DNA from: Triangularia verruculosa
Taxonomy: Eukaryota > Ascomycota > Sordariomycetes > Sordariales > Podosporaceae
NCBI GenBank assembly: GCA_033296885.1
Contig: MU863927.1
Location: forward strand, 172,786-236,785
DNA length: 64,000 bases
Direction of reading: 5' to 3'
The notes beneath the pieces were generated by a model. It was not told the origin of the DNA and did not search any database. It saw only the letters and a program-made list of their open reading frames with translations. The translations under genes were made by a program, and so were the position numbers. Shown piece after piece: positions 9,103 through 20,257 of the stretch; position 1 is the stretch's first letter, and each line of letters opens with the position of its first letter.

Positions 9103-10948
9103 ATGGCGGCCTATTACGAGAACCCTCAGTCGCAATGGACTGCCGCTCCTCAGCAGGTCGGTGGCTGGGATCACGCAACCCCTCCTCCCGCGCGGTCCGG
9201 TATGTCACTCAACGGCGCCCCCTTTTTGGGACCTCTGCTATCCCTCTAATGTCGTTCCCTTTACTGACCGCCCAACCCCCATCCAGGTGCTAGCTCTGTC
9301 ATCCCCCGCGAGGAGCCTACGGCCTTTTCCCATCAGATCGAGGGTATGTGGTGCCCTGGTTTCCCTTTCCTCTTTGCAACGACCGATCTCTGTCCTCGCG
9401 TCACCTCCGAACCAACTTTCGCCCAGGCGGTACGAATAAGGTTTTGTGGCGTGGAATGATGGAAGGTTTGGTGGAAGCAGGGCGTGGGGCTTGGGGTAGG
9501 ACCCACGAAAGAATGCGTGCTGACAATGATACTGTGTAGAGGTTGAACGTGCCATCGACAACCTGATGAAGAGCGGGAAGATGTATGGAGCGCCTGGAGT
9601 TGGTCGTCGTGAGTTTGTTCCTCCTAATCTCGCTGTACCCAGGAGATACCCAGGCTTCGGTGAGTATACTGGGACTGGCCGGGCCAGTGCGAATGAGCCC
9701 CGACCCACTAACACTGGATTTGTTTAGATCCCCGTGCTCCCGGCGGTGGCCCCGGATCTCGCCCTCACTCCGTGGCCGACTTTGGCGACGTCCGCGGCGG
9801 TCCTCCTCCTCACCAGAACCCAACTAACCTGCAGAACTTCTACGCAACGCAGCGGCACCAGACCTCACGCGGCTCGAACGAGGCGGAGCAGATGATGCAG
9901 GCCAAGAGGAGAATGGCTGCTCAGCGGGAGCGTGAGCTTCGTAATTACCATCAGGAGCAGCAATACAACCGAAGTAGGCCGCCCTCCTCTGTATAGCATC
10001 AGAATCCTCCTACCATATGACACCAAAAACAAACAAAAAAATATCAAAAATAGAAGCGCGTGGCACCTCTTCGGGCTTCATCGCTTCTGTCCCCAAACTC
10101 TGTTGTGCCACAAGTGCGGTCCGGCGCCTCATGGTCCTGTGCTCATAAACTGTGTATACGAGGATGTTTTGGGGGGATTCATAGAAACCTTAACCTACCT
10201 CTTTATCATTGTTCCTGACAAATCGGATTTGAAAGACCACAAGCTAACAACGCCTCTTCCTCTAGCTGCCCTCGTCGATCCTGCTGGGTATAACAAGCCC
10301 GACCGCACTTTGAGCCCAAGCAGCCTGCCCGAGGAGGAGCGTCGCAAGCTCATTGCTCAGCAACGTCAGGCATTGTATGGTGAGAACGACTTCCCAGTTG
10401 GTCCTTCTCAGGCTCGCGGCTTCTATGGTGGTGGCCCCATGTATGATACTGGCCGCGCTGCTCTGGGTCCAGTTGATCACAACGCCCAGGGACCCATGGA
10501 AGGAGGACAGGGACCTCAGTCTGCCGGTGCCAACGACCAGGCTCGTGCCAACAGCAACTCGAGCCCTCAGTCCAACCCCGGCGGCGGAGCCAAGGGCATC
10601 TACGACGCTCCTTTGACCCAGCAAACGACTCGCACCAGCGCATCTTCTCCCGGAGGCTCCCCGCCTCGCCAGGCTTCTCAGGGGGGCAAGCCTGGCCAGG
10701 GTTCTGTTGCTCCCATTGGGACTCGCCCTTCGGTGAGCGGTGCTCCCTCCAATCCGACTCTGAACAAGAGATCCACGACTCCTCTGCCATCGCCGTTGAG
10801 CCAGGGTTACAATGCCGGTGGTGACGATAATGGTGCCTCCATTGCTCCTGCTTCGGCGACGACTGAGACGGCCAATGTCGGATTGTCTGGTTGGGGTGGC
10901 CGTGGTGGCTGGGGCAACAGCAAGCCTCAGGCCTCGGTCTGGGGTTAA
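9103..10948 (+). CDS. conserved fungal protein of unknown function, Gln/Pro/Gly-rich, five exons
   Basis: Best model: join(9103..9199,9287..9343,9540..9659,9728..9973,10266..10948), about 400 aa. The first three introns have good GTATGT/GTGAGT donors and YAG acceptors, and phase is kept throughout. The protein starts MAAYYENPQSQWTAAPQQ. Conserved-looking blocks are EVERAIDNLMKSGKMYGAPG, a basic coiled segment QAKRRMAAQRERELRNYHQE, and KPDRTLSPSSLPEEERRKL. The C-terminus is low-complexity and ends in a Trp/Gly-rich GWGGRGGWGNSKPQ-type tail. I do not recognise the family, so no function is given. The last intron (292 nt) has a weak GTAGGC donor and is the least certain join. Confidence 0.7.
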
Positions 10949-11528
10949 TTGAGCATGGTGGACTTATGTGGTCGATGCTGGCACTTTCCAAGTTTTTGAC
11001 GGAGTCTTGGCGGTGAGGGGTTTTTGGTGCACGATACAAACACAGGCTGGCGGATACGACATAATTGGGCGCTGATAAAAGGTTTAAAAGTGGGGGACAA
11101 CACCGGTGTTTATGTTTTCGGGCATTATTATGGGATCGGTGGGAGGTGCTTGTGTGTGTGCTTTGGCAACACAAAACACGGGCGGTGGGAAGATGATGGC
11201 GGGCATCAAAGGCGGGAAAAAAGAGGATGGGGGTGTACTGCGCGTTCAACATTGGGTTTTATTGTTTTTTTTTTTTGTTTCTGCATGGGGATGGCATTCA
11301 CATCGATCTCAACGGCGTCTTTGACAAGAAACAACACTTGAACCTTCCTTGCTCACTTGCTCGGAGCTGGGATAGGGATAATGGAGAGGGAAGGGAAGGC
11401 GGCGCATGGCTTGGGATCTTACTTCTTGAGAGAACAGGGCAAGGCAAGTACTTCTTACGACACACATGGCGAGGAGGTGTTGGGTGATGGGGGTTTACAT
11501 ACCCGGTGTTTGTTATGGGGTATTGGTC

Positions 11529-11578
11529 TTTTTCTTTTTTTTTTTCTTTCTTTTTTTTTTTTTTTTTTTTTTTTTTTT
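11529..11578. repeat. poly-T tract
   Basis: Interrupted T-run ending in 28 uninterrupted T at 11551-11578. It is nucleosome-disfavouring in general and prone to assembly and length error. Confidence 0.95.
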
Positions 11579-12361
11579 GATTTTGGTGTTATCTTCTCGT
11601 TATGTTTGTTCGGAAGAGAAGGAAGGGGGCATGTGGAGCAGGGATTGGGCTTGCCATTGTTATTTGAAAGGAAAGGTCTTTCAACGCTGCTTTTTTTATC
11701 CACTGGGGAAAATCTGTTAAGAGTGCTACTCTGCAGTACACCTTGGCATAGACAATTGCAAGCGGTGTTGTTTCTTGCCTTGTTTCTGCTTGTGTCTGTT
11801 TAAACAATAAGTTTTAAGGCTGTCGTGCTTGAAGGAGATGCTCTTGACTAACCGACTAAGGGCAGCTTGTCGGAGATCTTTGAGGAGCGGGGTTGGTATA
11901 TATGAGCAAGGCGGTAGATATCATGGACCACAGGGCGGAAAACAAGTTTGTGTTGGAAGTTTAGGTGGAAGGATTGGGATTGAGGAATCGCAGGGAGAAT
12001 GTGAGCTCAAGGTGGTTTGGTTTTCTCTCTAGTGTGTGGTGTTCTTTCGACTGAAAGGTCGAGACTGGGTTAAACTATAGGGGAGTAGGGGATACTGACC
12101 GGAATTGTTGTTTTGTTCGCAATGTAGGCTGGAGGAAATAAGAGGAGGAGCAAACACATATATGCTCTCGGAGTCATGGGGGTGCGCGTTGATTTGGAAG
12201 TTAGGGTTGGGGGCCATAAGGGATCTATCTACCAGGGCGATGAAAGAATTGGTCTGTCTGGTTTGGCTTTCAAAAAACAATACAAAATATTGGTGGGGGG
12301 GGGCGCGGGGAGGAGTAAAATGGATTACTTTCTTAACGTTATATATTAGGCCGGATCACAT

Positions 12362-12390
12362 ACGCACGCACGCACGCACGCACGCACGCA
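12362..12390. repeat. (ACGC)n microsatellite
   Basis: Seven perfect ACGC units plus one base in intergenic DNA. Confidence 0.95.
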
Positions 12391-14195
12391 GGCATATTTT
12401 TACACTACTACCTAGTTTACACCCCCTAATACTATAAGTTTTCGTTTCCGGGATCGTGAATTTGGATGGGTGAGAGTGGGTGTGAAGGGGCACGGAGGTG
12501 GTGGTGTAAACAAACCCCCCTTTTTTGGGGATGTTTTTGGTCTGCGAGACAAGTTGGGCACCTAAGGTGGCTTTAGGTGGAGATATTGGTAGAGAGGGAA
12601 CAAGGATAGATGTGAATCATGTGAAATGTCTTGGTAAGGGATGAGTTGCTTTTTTCTTTTTTTGTGCTTGAAGTTTGTAAACTTTCCGGTTTGTCTCTCG
12701 GTTGTCTGTCGTGCAACCGGGCTGATGTTTACACCGTCTGCGCTGATTCTTCCGACCCCGGGCTCGTCGCGGAAGGGTTTGCAGTCTAGTGGTGTGACAA
12801 ACATGTTCCACCATGATGACGACCCTGACAAGGACGTTGTTTTTGTGGCACGTCGATTGGAGAGTGTTTTGATGTTGCAAACATTATGCACTTTGACAAC
12901 GATGACGTCTCTGCCCTGGTTGGGAATAGCGAAGGCATCAATAATAGGCAGGTAGGCTGTGTTCAACAAGTTCAGACGACATATACGACGAAGAATGATT
13001 TCGTATTTGTGAAGGGATCGGATACGGTAGGCATCAAACTTACCTAAATTCACAGTGACACATCCATTTGTTTGACGGGCTGCGCTTTTTGGGTGTGTGT
13101 GTTGTTACTCAGCAAACCTTCACAAACCAGCCACCACACACATAGGTATGTTCACCACCGCCACCGCAGTTTTTCTTTGGTAAGAGACTTTTTCTCTGCC
13201 TTGTCATGTCCGAACCTAAAAGGCATCAATGGTTGTGATGGGAATTTGAGAGCCTTGAAAGTGCGGCAAAGTGTGTGACGAACTGTTGCATCATCTTGGG
13301 TTTGCTAGCCGGGGCCTTGCGATCCGGACCAGTTCTCGCAGCCTATGACCCCCCGGCGGCACGTTTCCATGTACCGAGTTCACTATGTCTTCTACACATA
13401 ACCGCAGGTGACTATCTGGTGGCCGATGATCTGGCCTTTTGTGCCACAAATGCGGAATTCAGACCGTCATTCGATGATTTGTGGTTGAGCTCTAGGTGTG
13501 TGTGGTGGATGGTAAAGTGGGAAGTTTGTCGCTCTACGGATAGATGTCAGCCAATACATTCTGCAATGAGCGTGTATGAGTTGCGGGAACCAATGGGAGA
13601 CTGAGCTGGATGTAAGAATCCCTGGTAAGGCAGTAGGGTAAGGTGAGTGAGATGATGATTCAGCAACTGACGTTGGTGAGACCTAGCCCCTTTTCGGCCC
13701 TCGTGGAGAGCGTGGAAGGAACAAGACAATTGCTAGTGTTGTTGTGAGAAGAATATCTCAAGACCTAATCTTTCATCCAACTGGAGAGACTTGTACTCAT
13801 GCCTGGAACATCACCCCAAGCTCGGATACTCGAGTTCACATGCAATAACCTGGCCGCGCAACTCGGTAATCCCACTTATACCCAATCGGATCCCTGTAGC
13901 TATGCTCCAAGCAATGACAGCTTAGGTTGAATTTTTTTGTATTATACAATGTTCCCAGTGCTAGTTAGGTATGTGACTAAACAATGTGGTCATTTGAACC
14001 AACCCAGCCTGAAGCCACAATAAGAAACCTATGTCGTCTATGAGCGTAAAATTAGCGCCAGACGCCAAACCCGAAGCAAACAATCATCATATCGTTACAG
14101 GACCCAGTCAATCACCCGTACGCCAGCCATTCACAACTGCCAGTTGATGTTGACCTGAAAGCAGCCACATCACAAATCTCCCTAACCAAGTTCCG

Positions 14196-15108
14196 TCACA
14201 GCTTCAGAAGCTTGACCCCCTCCTCCAACCCCAAGCTCTCATCCGCCCTCCCCAGCTTCCCACCCCAAACAACCCTCCCCTTCCCATCCACCGCCCACCC
14301 CCCCGCCTCCTGCCACTTGTTCCCCATCTTCATCCCTTCCTCCACATCGCCCTGCCCCTGCCTCTTCATCGAGCTAAACCCCTCTGTCCTCTCCACACTC
14401 GCAGCCACAGTGGTCCCCAACCACCCCTTCGTCTTGAACCCGTTCATCTGGGTGTTTACATTGAGCAAGTACCCCCAACCGCCCGTCCCAAGACCCCAGC
14501 TGGAGTATATTTTCCGCTGGGGATCGTGCATGATCTTGACGTTGCCTTTGCCGCCAACAAGAGAGACCCATTTTTCCGTTGCGGCGGGGGACGAGTGGGA
14601 TACAGCAATGAAGACGAGGTCTCTGTGCTGGAGGGAGAGGGTGCGGAGGTCCACAAAGGTTTGCTGGGCAACTGTGAGAGTGGTTAGATAAATATGGAAG
14701 CGGGGAAGGATGGTTGACCTTACAGGCACATCCCACACATCGGAGAAAGACTATGATTGTTTTGCGGTTACCGCCTGGTGATCCCAGTTGGGTAGATAGT
14801 TGACGATCTGGGTCGGTGGGCGCTAGGTCGCCTATCCTGGGTGGCTTGGATACCGGGACTGGGGGAGGTGGGGGCGAGAGCCAGGGCTGGACTGTCAATG
14901 GGAGGGAGGACACTGAGAACCACGATTTGTTATTGGAGGCGTCATTGTTGCTGTTGGGGTCCGGGGGTGACTTTCTCAGTTTGTTTGGTTGCCTGGGAGG
15001 CTGTGATGATGAGGTGTCATTGTTGAAGGCGTTAGAAATTTGTGAGAATGTATCGGACGGTAGACCGATTTTCTTGAGGGCGGCTTTTTGCGCCAAGCCG
15101 GAAAACAT
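14196..15108 (-). CDS. AhpC/TSA peroxiredoxin-like protein (PRXL2-type)
   Basis: Model: complement(join(14196..14671,14724..15108)), 286 aa, with a 52-nt intron (GTAAGG donor, CACAG acceptor). Joining restores FLRCVGCAFAQQTFVDLRTL, which holds a C-x-x-C pair (about C124 and C127) where AhpC/TSA-type thioredoxin-fold proteins place their redox motif. Downstream are a strand-like LVFIAVSHSSP and IMHDPQRKIYSSWGLG, the latter typical of the fungal PF13911-like group. The N-terminal ~95 residues are Ser/Pro/Asn-rich and probably disordered. The start at MFSGLAQKAALKKIG is chosen over an upstream in-frame ATG (15162). An antioxidant role is likely by family, but the substrate is unknown. Confidence 0.85.
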
Positions 15109-18100
15109 CTTTCCTAAATGCTCTTGTGATGTCGTTGTGAGATGAGATATGACCAATGACACCCCAGCGGTTGCTGCTTGGTTGCAAGGCTTCCAGAACG
15201 CCCTGAATCCAAATTTGCGGTCTTGCTAAAGCGGAATACTCCGAAGTGCCCAGAAGGAAAGAACGACCGAAGAAGGCCCAAAAGAAATGACGGTTACACT
15301 TTGACAAGGTCGCGGGGAAAAGAAAAAGGGGGGATGGAGAGGGAAGCAGGGTCTTGATATCAATCGCGTCAAATGCTTATTTCAGGGTTCAAGCGAGCGA
15401 TCGCGAACAAACGCTTCAGGAAACCCCCTGAAGAGAAAGACAGAAAGGAAACAAGATCTTCCTACCAGAGGGGATCAAAAGAAACGAAAAGATGGGAATC
15501 ATGAAACTAAACCCCCATACCACGGATACCATAAATCCAGTTGACCGTGACCCGTCGCTATATTTTGAAGCACCTAACGTCGCAGGTCGTCGTGTCTGGA
15601 AAAGGGCCCTGTCCAAAGTTAACTCTACCCCTGACCAAAAAGACCCTGACAAGACCGCCTTGGCCGTTGAGGAAAGTGGAACTCAGCTACCCCACTCACC
15701 ACGTGCGGGTCCGTTGAAGAGAGGGCCCCAGCTCGGCGGAGGGTTGGGGTTAAGTGACCTTCCCATCCCTTGCTGCTGATGTCAGCGCTGTAAGCGGCTC
15801 CCGAGTCCCGATTGGCTGGATGAATTGCGGGGTTCCAAGACGGGTTCCTGGCTCCATTTCTTCTTCAACGGTTTGGCAACAGTCGAACAAAGAAACGCCC
15901 TTGGTGATGTCAAAGAAATAAAAGATAGGATGCTGAGATACTGTGGTGTGTTCAATTAGCCTCAATTGGACGGGTATCTCGATCGAAAGCTTCAGAATTT
16001 GATAGCTGGGAACCCGGTGACGCCAGTGACCCCGAACTTCTGTCATGCTCACGGGAATGTCGTTGAATTCTTCTCGAGTCTCAAAAGCTTCCCCTACCCG
16101 ACACATCACAGTGTGAGCCACATTGCCGCGAGGGAGGGACAAAATCGTCATCGGTTCAAAGCGTCTAGATTGCGGGGAACGGATCTACATAGGCCGATCC
16201 CCTCCGTTGCAGGTGTGCTTGTGCATGCGTCCAACAGACCACAGCATGATGCCCAGCGATGTCGTATCCTCTGTCTGTCAAAAGACAAATGCTCCATGCA
16301 AGGGACGTACCGTAGCATGTAGTAGGTTCCCAGACTTTCGACAGAGATGAAAAAGAAGCGGCTAGAAATAGAAACCAGCGCACAACGTAGACATGCCCAG
16401 CATTTAGATTGCCTTGCCTATATTGGTCGGCGAATTCCACGCAAATTCGGCACAGCGGCTTTGGTTCGCGTGTTCCCGCTGAGGACCTGCAGCTTGGACT
16501 GCGAGTAGTGGTTTCCAGGACCCAAGCCAAGGGGGACGCGCAACTTGTTTAAGTTAAATAGAAAAAAGACGGTGCCAGGCTAATTACAAAGTGAAGCGAT
16601 ACGCTCTCAAGTCCCGATCATTCAACGGTTGCGCAACGGCGGGGGGGTGGAGTTTCCAGCAACTAGAGAAAGAAACGCAAATTGAGACATGTACGCAAGA
16701 GAGAATAACTCCATGCAGAGAGAGATGGAGATGATTAGTTGTGTGGAGAACGGTATCACTACAGAGCTGCATCCGACGAGGAAGGGAGCAGGGCCTCCGA
16801 GTCTCCAAAGAAGCAGAGCTCTCTTTCCCCAGCTTCCGTCCTCCGAGTCGGGATCCGATGTCCGCAGCAGATGAAGCAAGACATATGAGGGGAGAAGCTC
16901 AACGGGTGGCTTGACGCTAGCCCAGCCGCATGGGCAGTGATCCCCAAAGCTACAACCTAGAATAATCATGCGTCAGAGCCGAAAAAAGGACACTGCACTA
17001 CGGATCTGTAGCAGTACTAAGAACCCAAGGATGAGGAAACCCGATCAAAGACATTCTGTTGGAAAAGTAGCCTACAAAGAATTGCTACCTTGTCAGTCAG
17101 TAAGAAAGCAAACATTAGAAGGTCATGACGGTGAAGGAGCAGGGGGTTGCCAGAGACATCGAGGCCGATGCTGTTGCTTAGTTGTCAGCAATGCCGCAAC
17201 AACCCTCGACCGACCAGCTATTAGCTGTAAGGTATGTAAGAAAACAGTTCCGATGATGCGTGGTGCCTTGCAGGAGGGGTCAACCGGCTCATCCAAGGTG
17301 GTGCGGCTAGGTGTCATCAATGTCCGGGCATTAGCAGCAAACCAAGCAAACTTCAGATGACTGTCTTGGAGAGCTACAGCCTTCGGGCAAGGTGACATTG
17401 TCCTGCATCATGGGCAAGCCACACTGTCCAGTGATGAAGCGCCAGCTACGGCATTGAATGCCCTTCACTTTTGGCGTATTCTGAGGCTCTAGAGAGGGCG
17501 GGCGAATTGAGCTGGTGGCTCTATATACGGTCCTCGTGTGTTCGCCGTGCACCGCCTACTGATTCTTCACCTGCTGCTGATCCTAATTGGGTCCGGTGAA
17601 TTGACGAGCATGATAATGGGACCGTCTTCCTTGTAGCTAGATGGCTCTGCCACCGGGAGCGTTGGAGCCAGATGCTTGGGGCCTGGGATGCCTGGTGCCT
17701 GGCTTGTCCTTGAACCCCCAAGTCGCACCGAACATGACCCGTGGTGCAGGTCTGTGGCTGTTTTCTGGGTGATGACTGATCCGAGCCATGGAAATCCGGG
17801 GAAAGGCCCAGCTTCCCGGGTGCCGTATTCTCTTTTGCGGCTCAGTTGAGGCGGGCAATGGTTATGATGCATGTTGGGTTGAGCATCACAGTGGTCACGA
17901 GCTGTTGGATAGACTGAGAGTGACGGCATTGGCGGTTCTGACTTTGGACGACAGGAGCGAGAATGTTGGGAGAAAACTTGATATCAGGTCACAGGGCTGG
18001 ACTCGACGAAAAGGATTTCCCAGATCCCAGGTTCTGATGCATCATGCCGTGAAACTCATGGGTTCCTGCGGACGGATAGTTGGGATGAAATCCACGGGTG

Positions 18101-20257
18101 GGCGTGAAACGAAACTGCTGTCTGTGTGGTCCCAGATGTTGAGACATCTCCCGAGGTTCTACCTGGATCGTGGTCAAGGGCTCTTGAACAGGATAACGAA
18201 GGACTGACTTTTGGAGATGCCCTTTTGGGAAAGGAATGGGCAGATAGTGGCAGTGTCGATGAGATGTGCTGCCGCCGGACTGGCATCTGCAGTGAGATCA
18301 TGATTGGGATGCGGACGGGCAAGTGCAATGTGCAGTACATACCCCGCCAAGGACCGACGAACACTTCCCGGGCACCTCACCTTTGCACTTTCGGCTTTCT
18401 GCGTTGCATTGTATTGCCCCCAAAGAAAGCGTCTGGCTGAGGAGGAAAAAGAGAGTAAAGAATTGGGTCGTGGGAGGCGTTGAGAACAAAGCACAGGTAT
18501 CCGTCGCAGCACAAGCCAAGGGGCGCCTGAGTCGCAGGTAAGGTAAGCCGGGGCCGGGCTGCTTTGCTCCCTGGCTCCCCCACTCTTTTCTCTTTCAATT
18601 GAGGACAACCGTTGCCCATTGGTGCTGCCGATGGTGGGCAATGGTGACCAACAGAATTGAGACTACTTCCTAGGCCATGCTCGGGGCTCGGTCTTCTCTG
18701 GAATTTGTTTGGACATTTGTGAAGTTCTGTAGACACTGTAGACACTGTAGACACTGTGCAGAGGTGCTCGATCGCTTTCTGTATTAGCGAGGGCGGGCAC
18801 ATCTTCTGATGGAGAGACGTCTTCTGACTGGCTGGAGGGGTGCGGGCTGGTGGAGTAAGGAGTCGCCTGGCTTAATATTGGATGTGCTCCTTTTTGTTAG
18901 CCTTGGCCCCTGGTCCCGTCGGTTGTGTGTGGCACTTGCTCACTGCTGGTCGCTCCGCTGCTGCTGGAAAGCAAAGCAACACACCCACACCCAGGTTTCC
19001 CGCAACCACACCTCGCTATCCAACCAAGGTAGGGCCGCATCTTTCTCCCAATGGAAGCGAGCCGACTGCGATTCTAAATCCAAACCTCGACCAGTCTCTC
19101 ACCACTCACACTCTCTCTACACTTTTCTCGATACCCCTACCTTGAGCCCCCGAGACTTGTCCTGCGCTCCCCCAGCTCGACGCTGGCACTCGTCCCCATA
19201 CAACATACATCATCCACCAGTCCTCCTTTTCCCGGGCTCACCGGCTCTTTCAACCCGCTTCCCGCCAGCAACGAAGTCGACGGCGTCACGCGTTCAGCCT
19301 GTCGGTCGGTCACCCCCCAGTATCGTCACGGTCTGACTGCCTTGTATTATTTATTCGTTTTTGTGTGCTTTCTCTGCTCCGACACCAGACACCGCATGTC
19401 TCGCGTTCGTTAGCCAATATCGCGCGTTATTGCTTCCATGCCAACCGTGCACTCTTTCGCCGTCGCTCGCGGTTAATTTACCCCGTGCGAGAACCTACCA
19501 TCCACGACACGATCCGTCTACGACTCGCTCTTAGTTTGCGATCAGCAACGGCCAACCTGTTTGCTCGTTTGGCTCTCTCAGATCCTGCGACTCTGTTCGC
19601 CAGTCTCGAGCCCTCATTCCGGTCTTCACTCCTTGTTATCGCTCACCGATCCTTCCATAACGACCTCTGTTGCGAGAAGCTGATTGACGAGCCCAACAAT
19701 TCAGACGAGGAAGAACGGAGCACACCATAGCTGCCCATATTCGAGTTTGCACTCTGGCACTTGGGAATTGCCGACACGGGTCTGTCGCCACAGAAATCGC
19801 TCTTCGATCGGTCATAATACCCACATCCCGGGTGTAGCGGATTTTCTGCCATTTTTACACTCCCTGTGTTTCTGAGATTTGGACCGCGAACAACTGCACC
19901 TACTTTTGTCAACGCCCGACCGCAGCATTGACAGCTCTTGAGGCCTTTCGTTGGCATTGGTTGCAGGGAAATACCGGAGTCTTTTCGCCAGATAGAGAAG
20001 ACAGGCAAAAAGAGCCCACAGTAGTCACAATAAAGGTGCAGCTACGCTTTCAATCGACTGCCCCGGATTACGACATCAACCGCTTTTTAAACTCGTCACT
20101 CTCCACATCGCTACCGGTAGCGCAATCCCCAGCAGGCAAAGGCATCGGCTCCAGGGTTTTCAAAGCGAGCAATCAACTGTGCCGATCTCTTGTTGGATTC
20201 GCACCACCCCGCAGCATCTGAACTGTTTCGATCGCTATTCTGCAGAGTTCAAGCTTA
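15109..20257. other. 5.1-kb region without recognisable gene; includes long leader of the next gene
   Basis: No supported coding region. A 9-bp tandem repeat (TGTAGACAC) lies at 18728-18757. The stretch from about 18950 is pyrimidine-rich and lacks a convincing alternative gene. It may be the promoter and a long 5' UTR of the nucleotidyltransferase gene, a common arrangement for regulatory genes in filamentous fungi. Confidence 0.5.
18728..18757. repeat. 9-bp tandem repeat, about 3.3 copies
   Basis: TGTAGACAC repeated three times exactly, followed by a partial fourth copy. Confidence 0.9.

Larger units (their letters stand above)
10949..14195. other. intergenic, rich in simple repeats
   Basis: No gene recognised. 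It contains a long T-rich stretch (11529-11578), an (ACGC)n array (12362-12390) and scattered short frames with no domain. The first ~300 bases are presumably the 3' UTR of the upstream gene. Confidence 0.55.

Noticed and set aside
10350..11252. 300-codon minus-strand frame antisense to the five-exon gene
   Set aside because: It is a shadow of the GC-rich plus-strand coding exon; its sequence is biased (His/Arg/Ser) and runs into the 3' UTR.
11357..11803. Open frame across the poly-T tract
   Set aside because: Its length comes from a phenylalanine run encoded by T-rich simple sequence.
12362..12390. (ACGC)n array considered as CRISPR-like or minisatellite
   Set aside because: Simple tetranucleotide microsatellite without spacers; CRISPR is not expected in a fungal genome.
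18174..18802. Overlapping minus-strand frames with Ser-Thr-Val repeats
   Set aside because: The repeat is the TGTAGACAC tandem array read in one frame; no conserved protein features.
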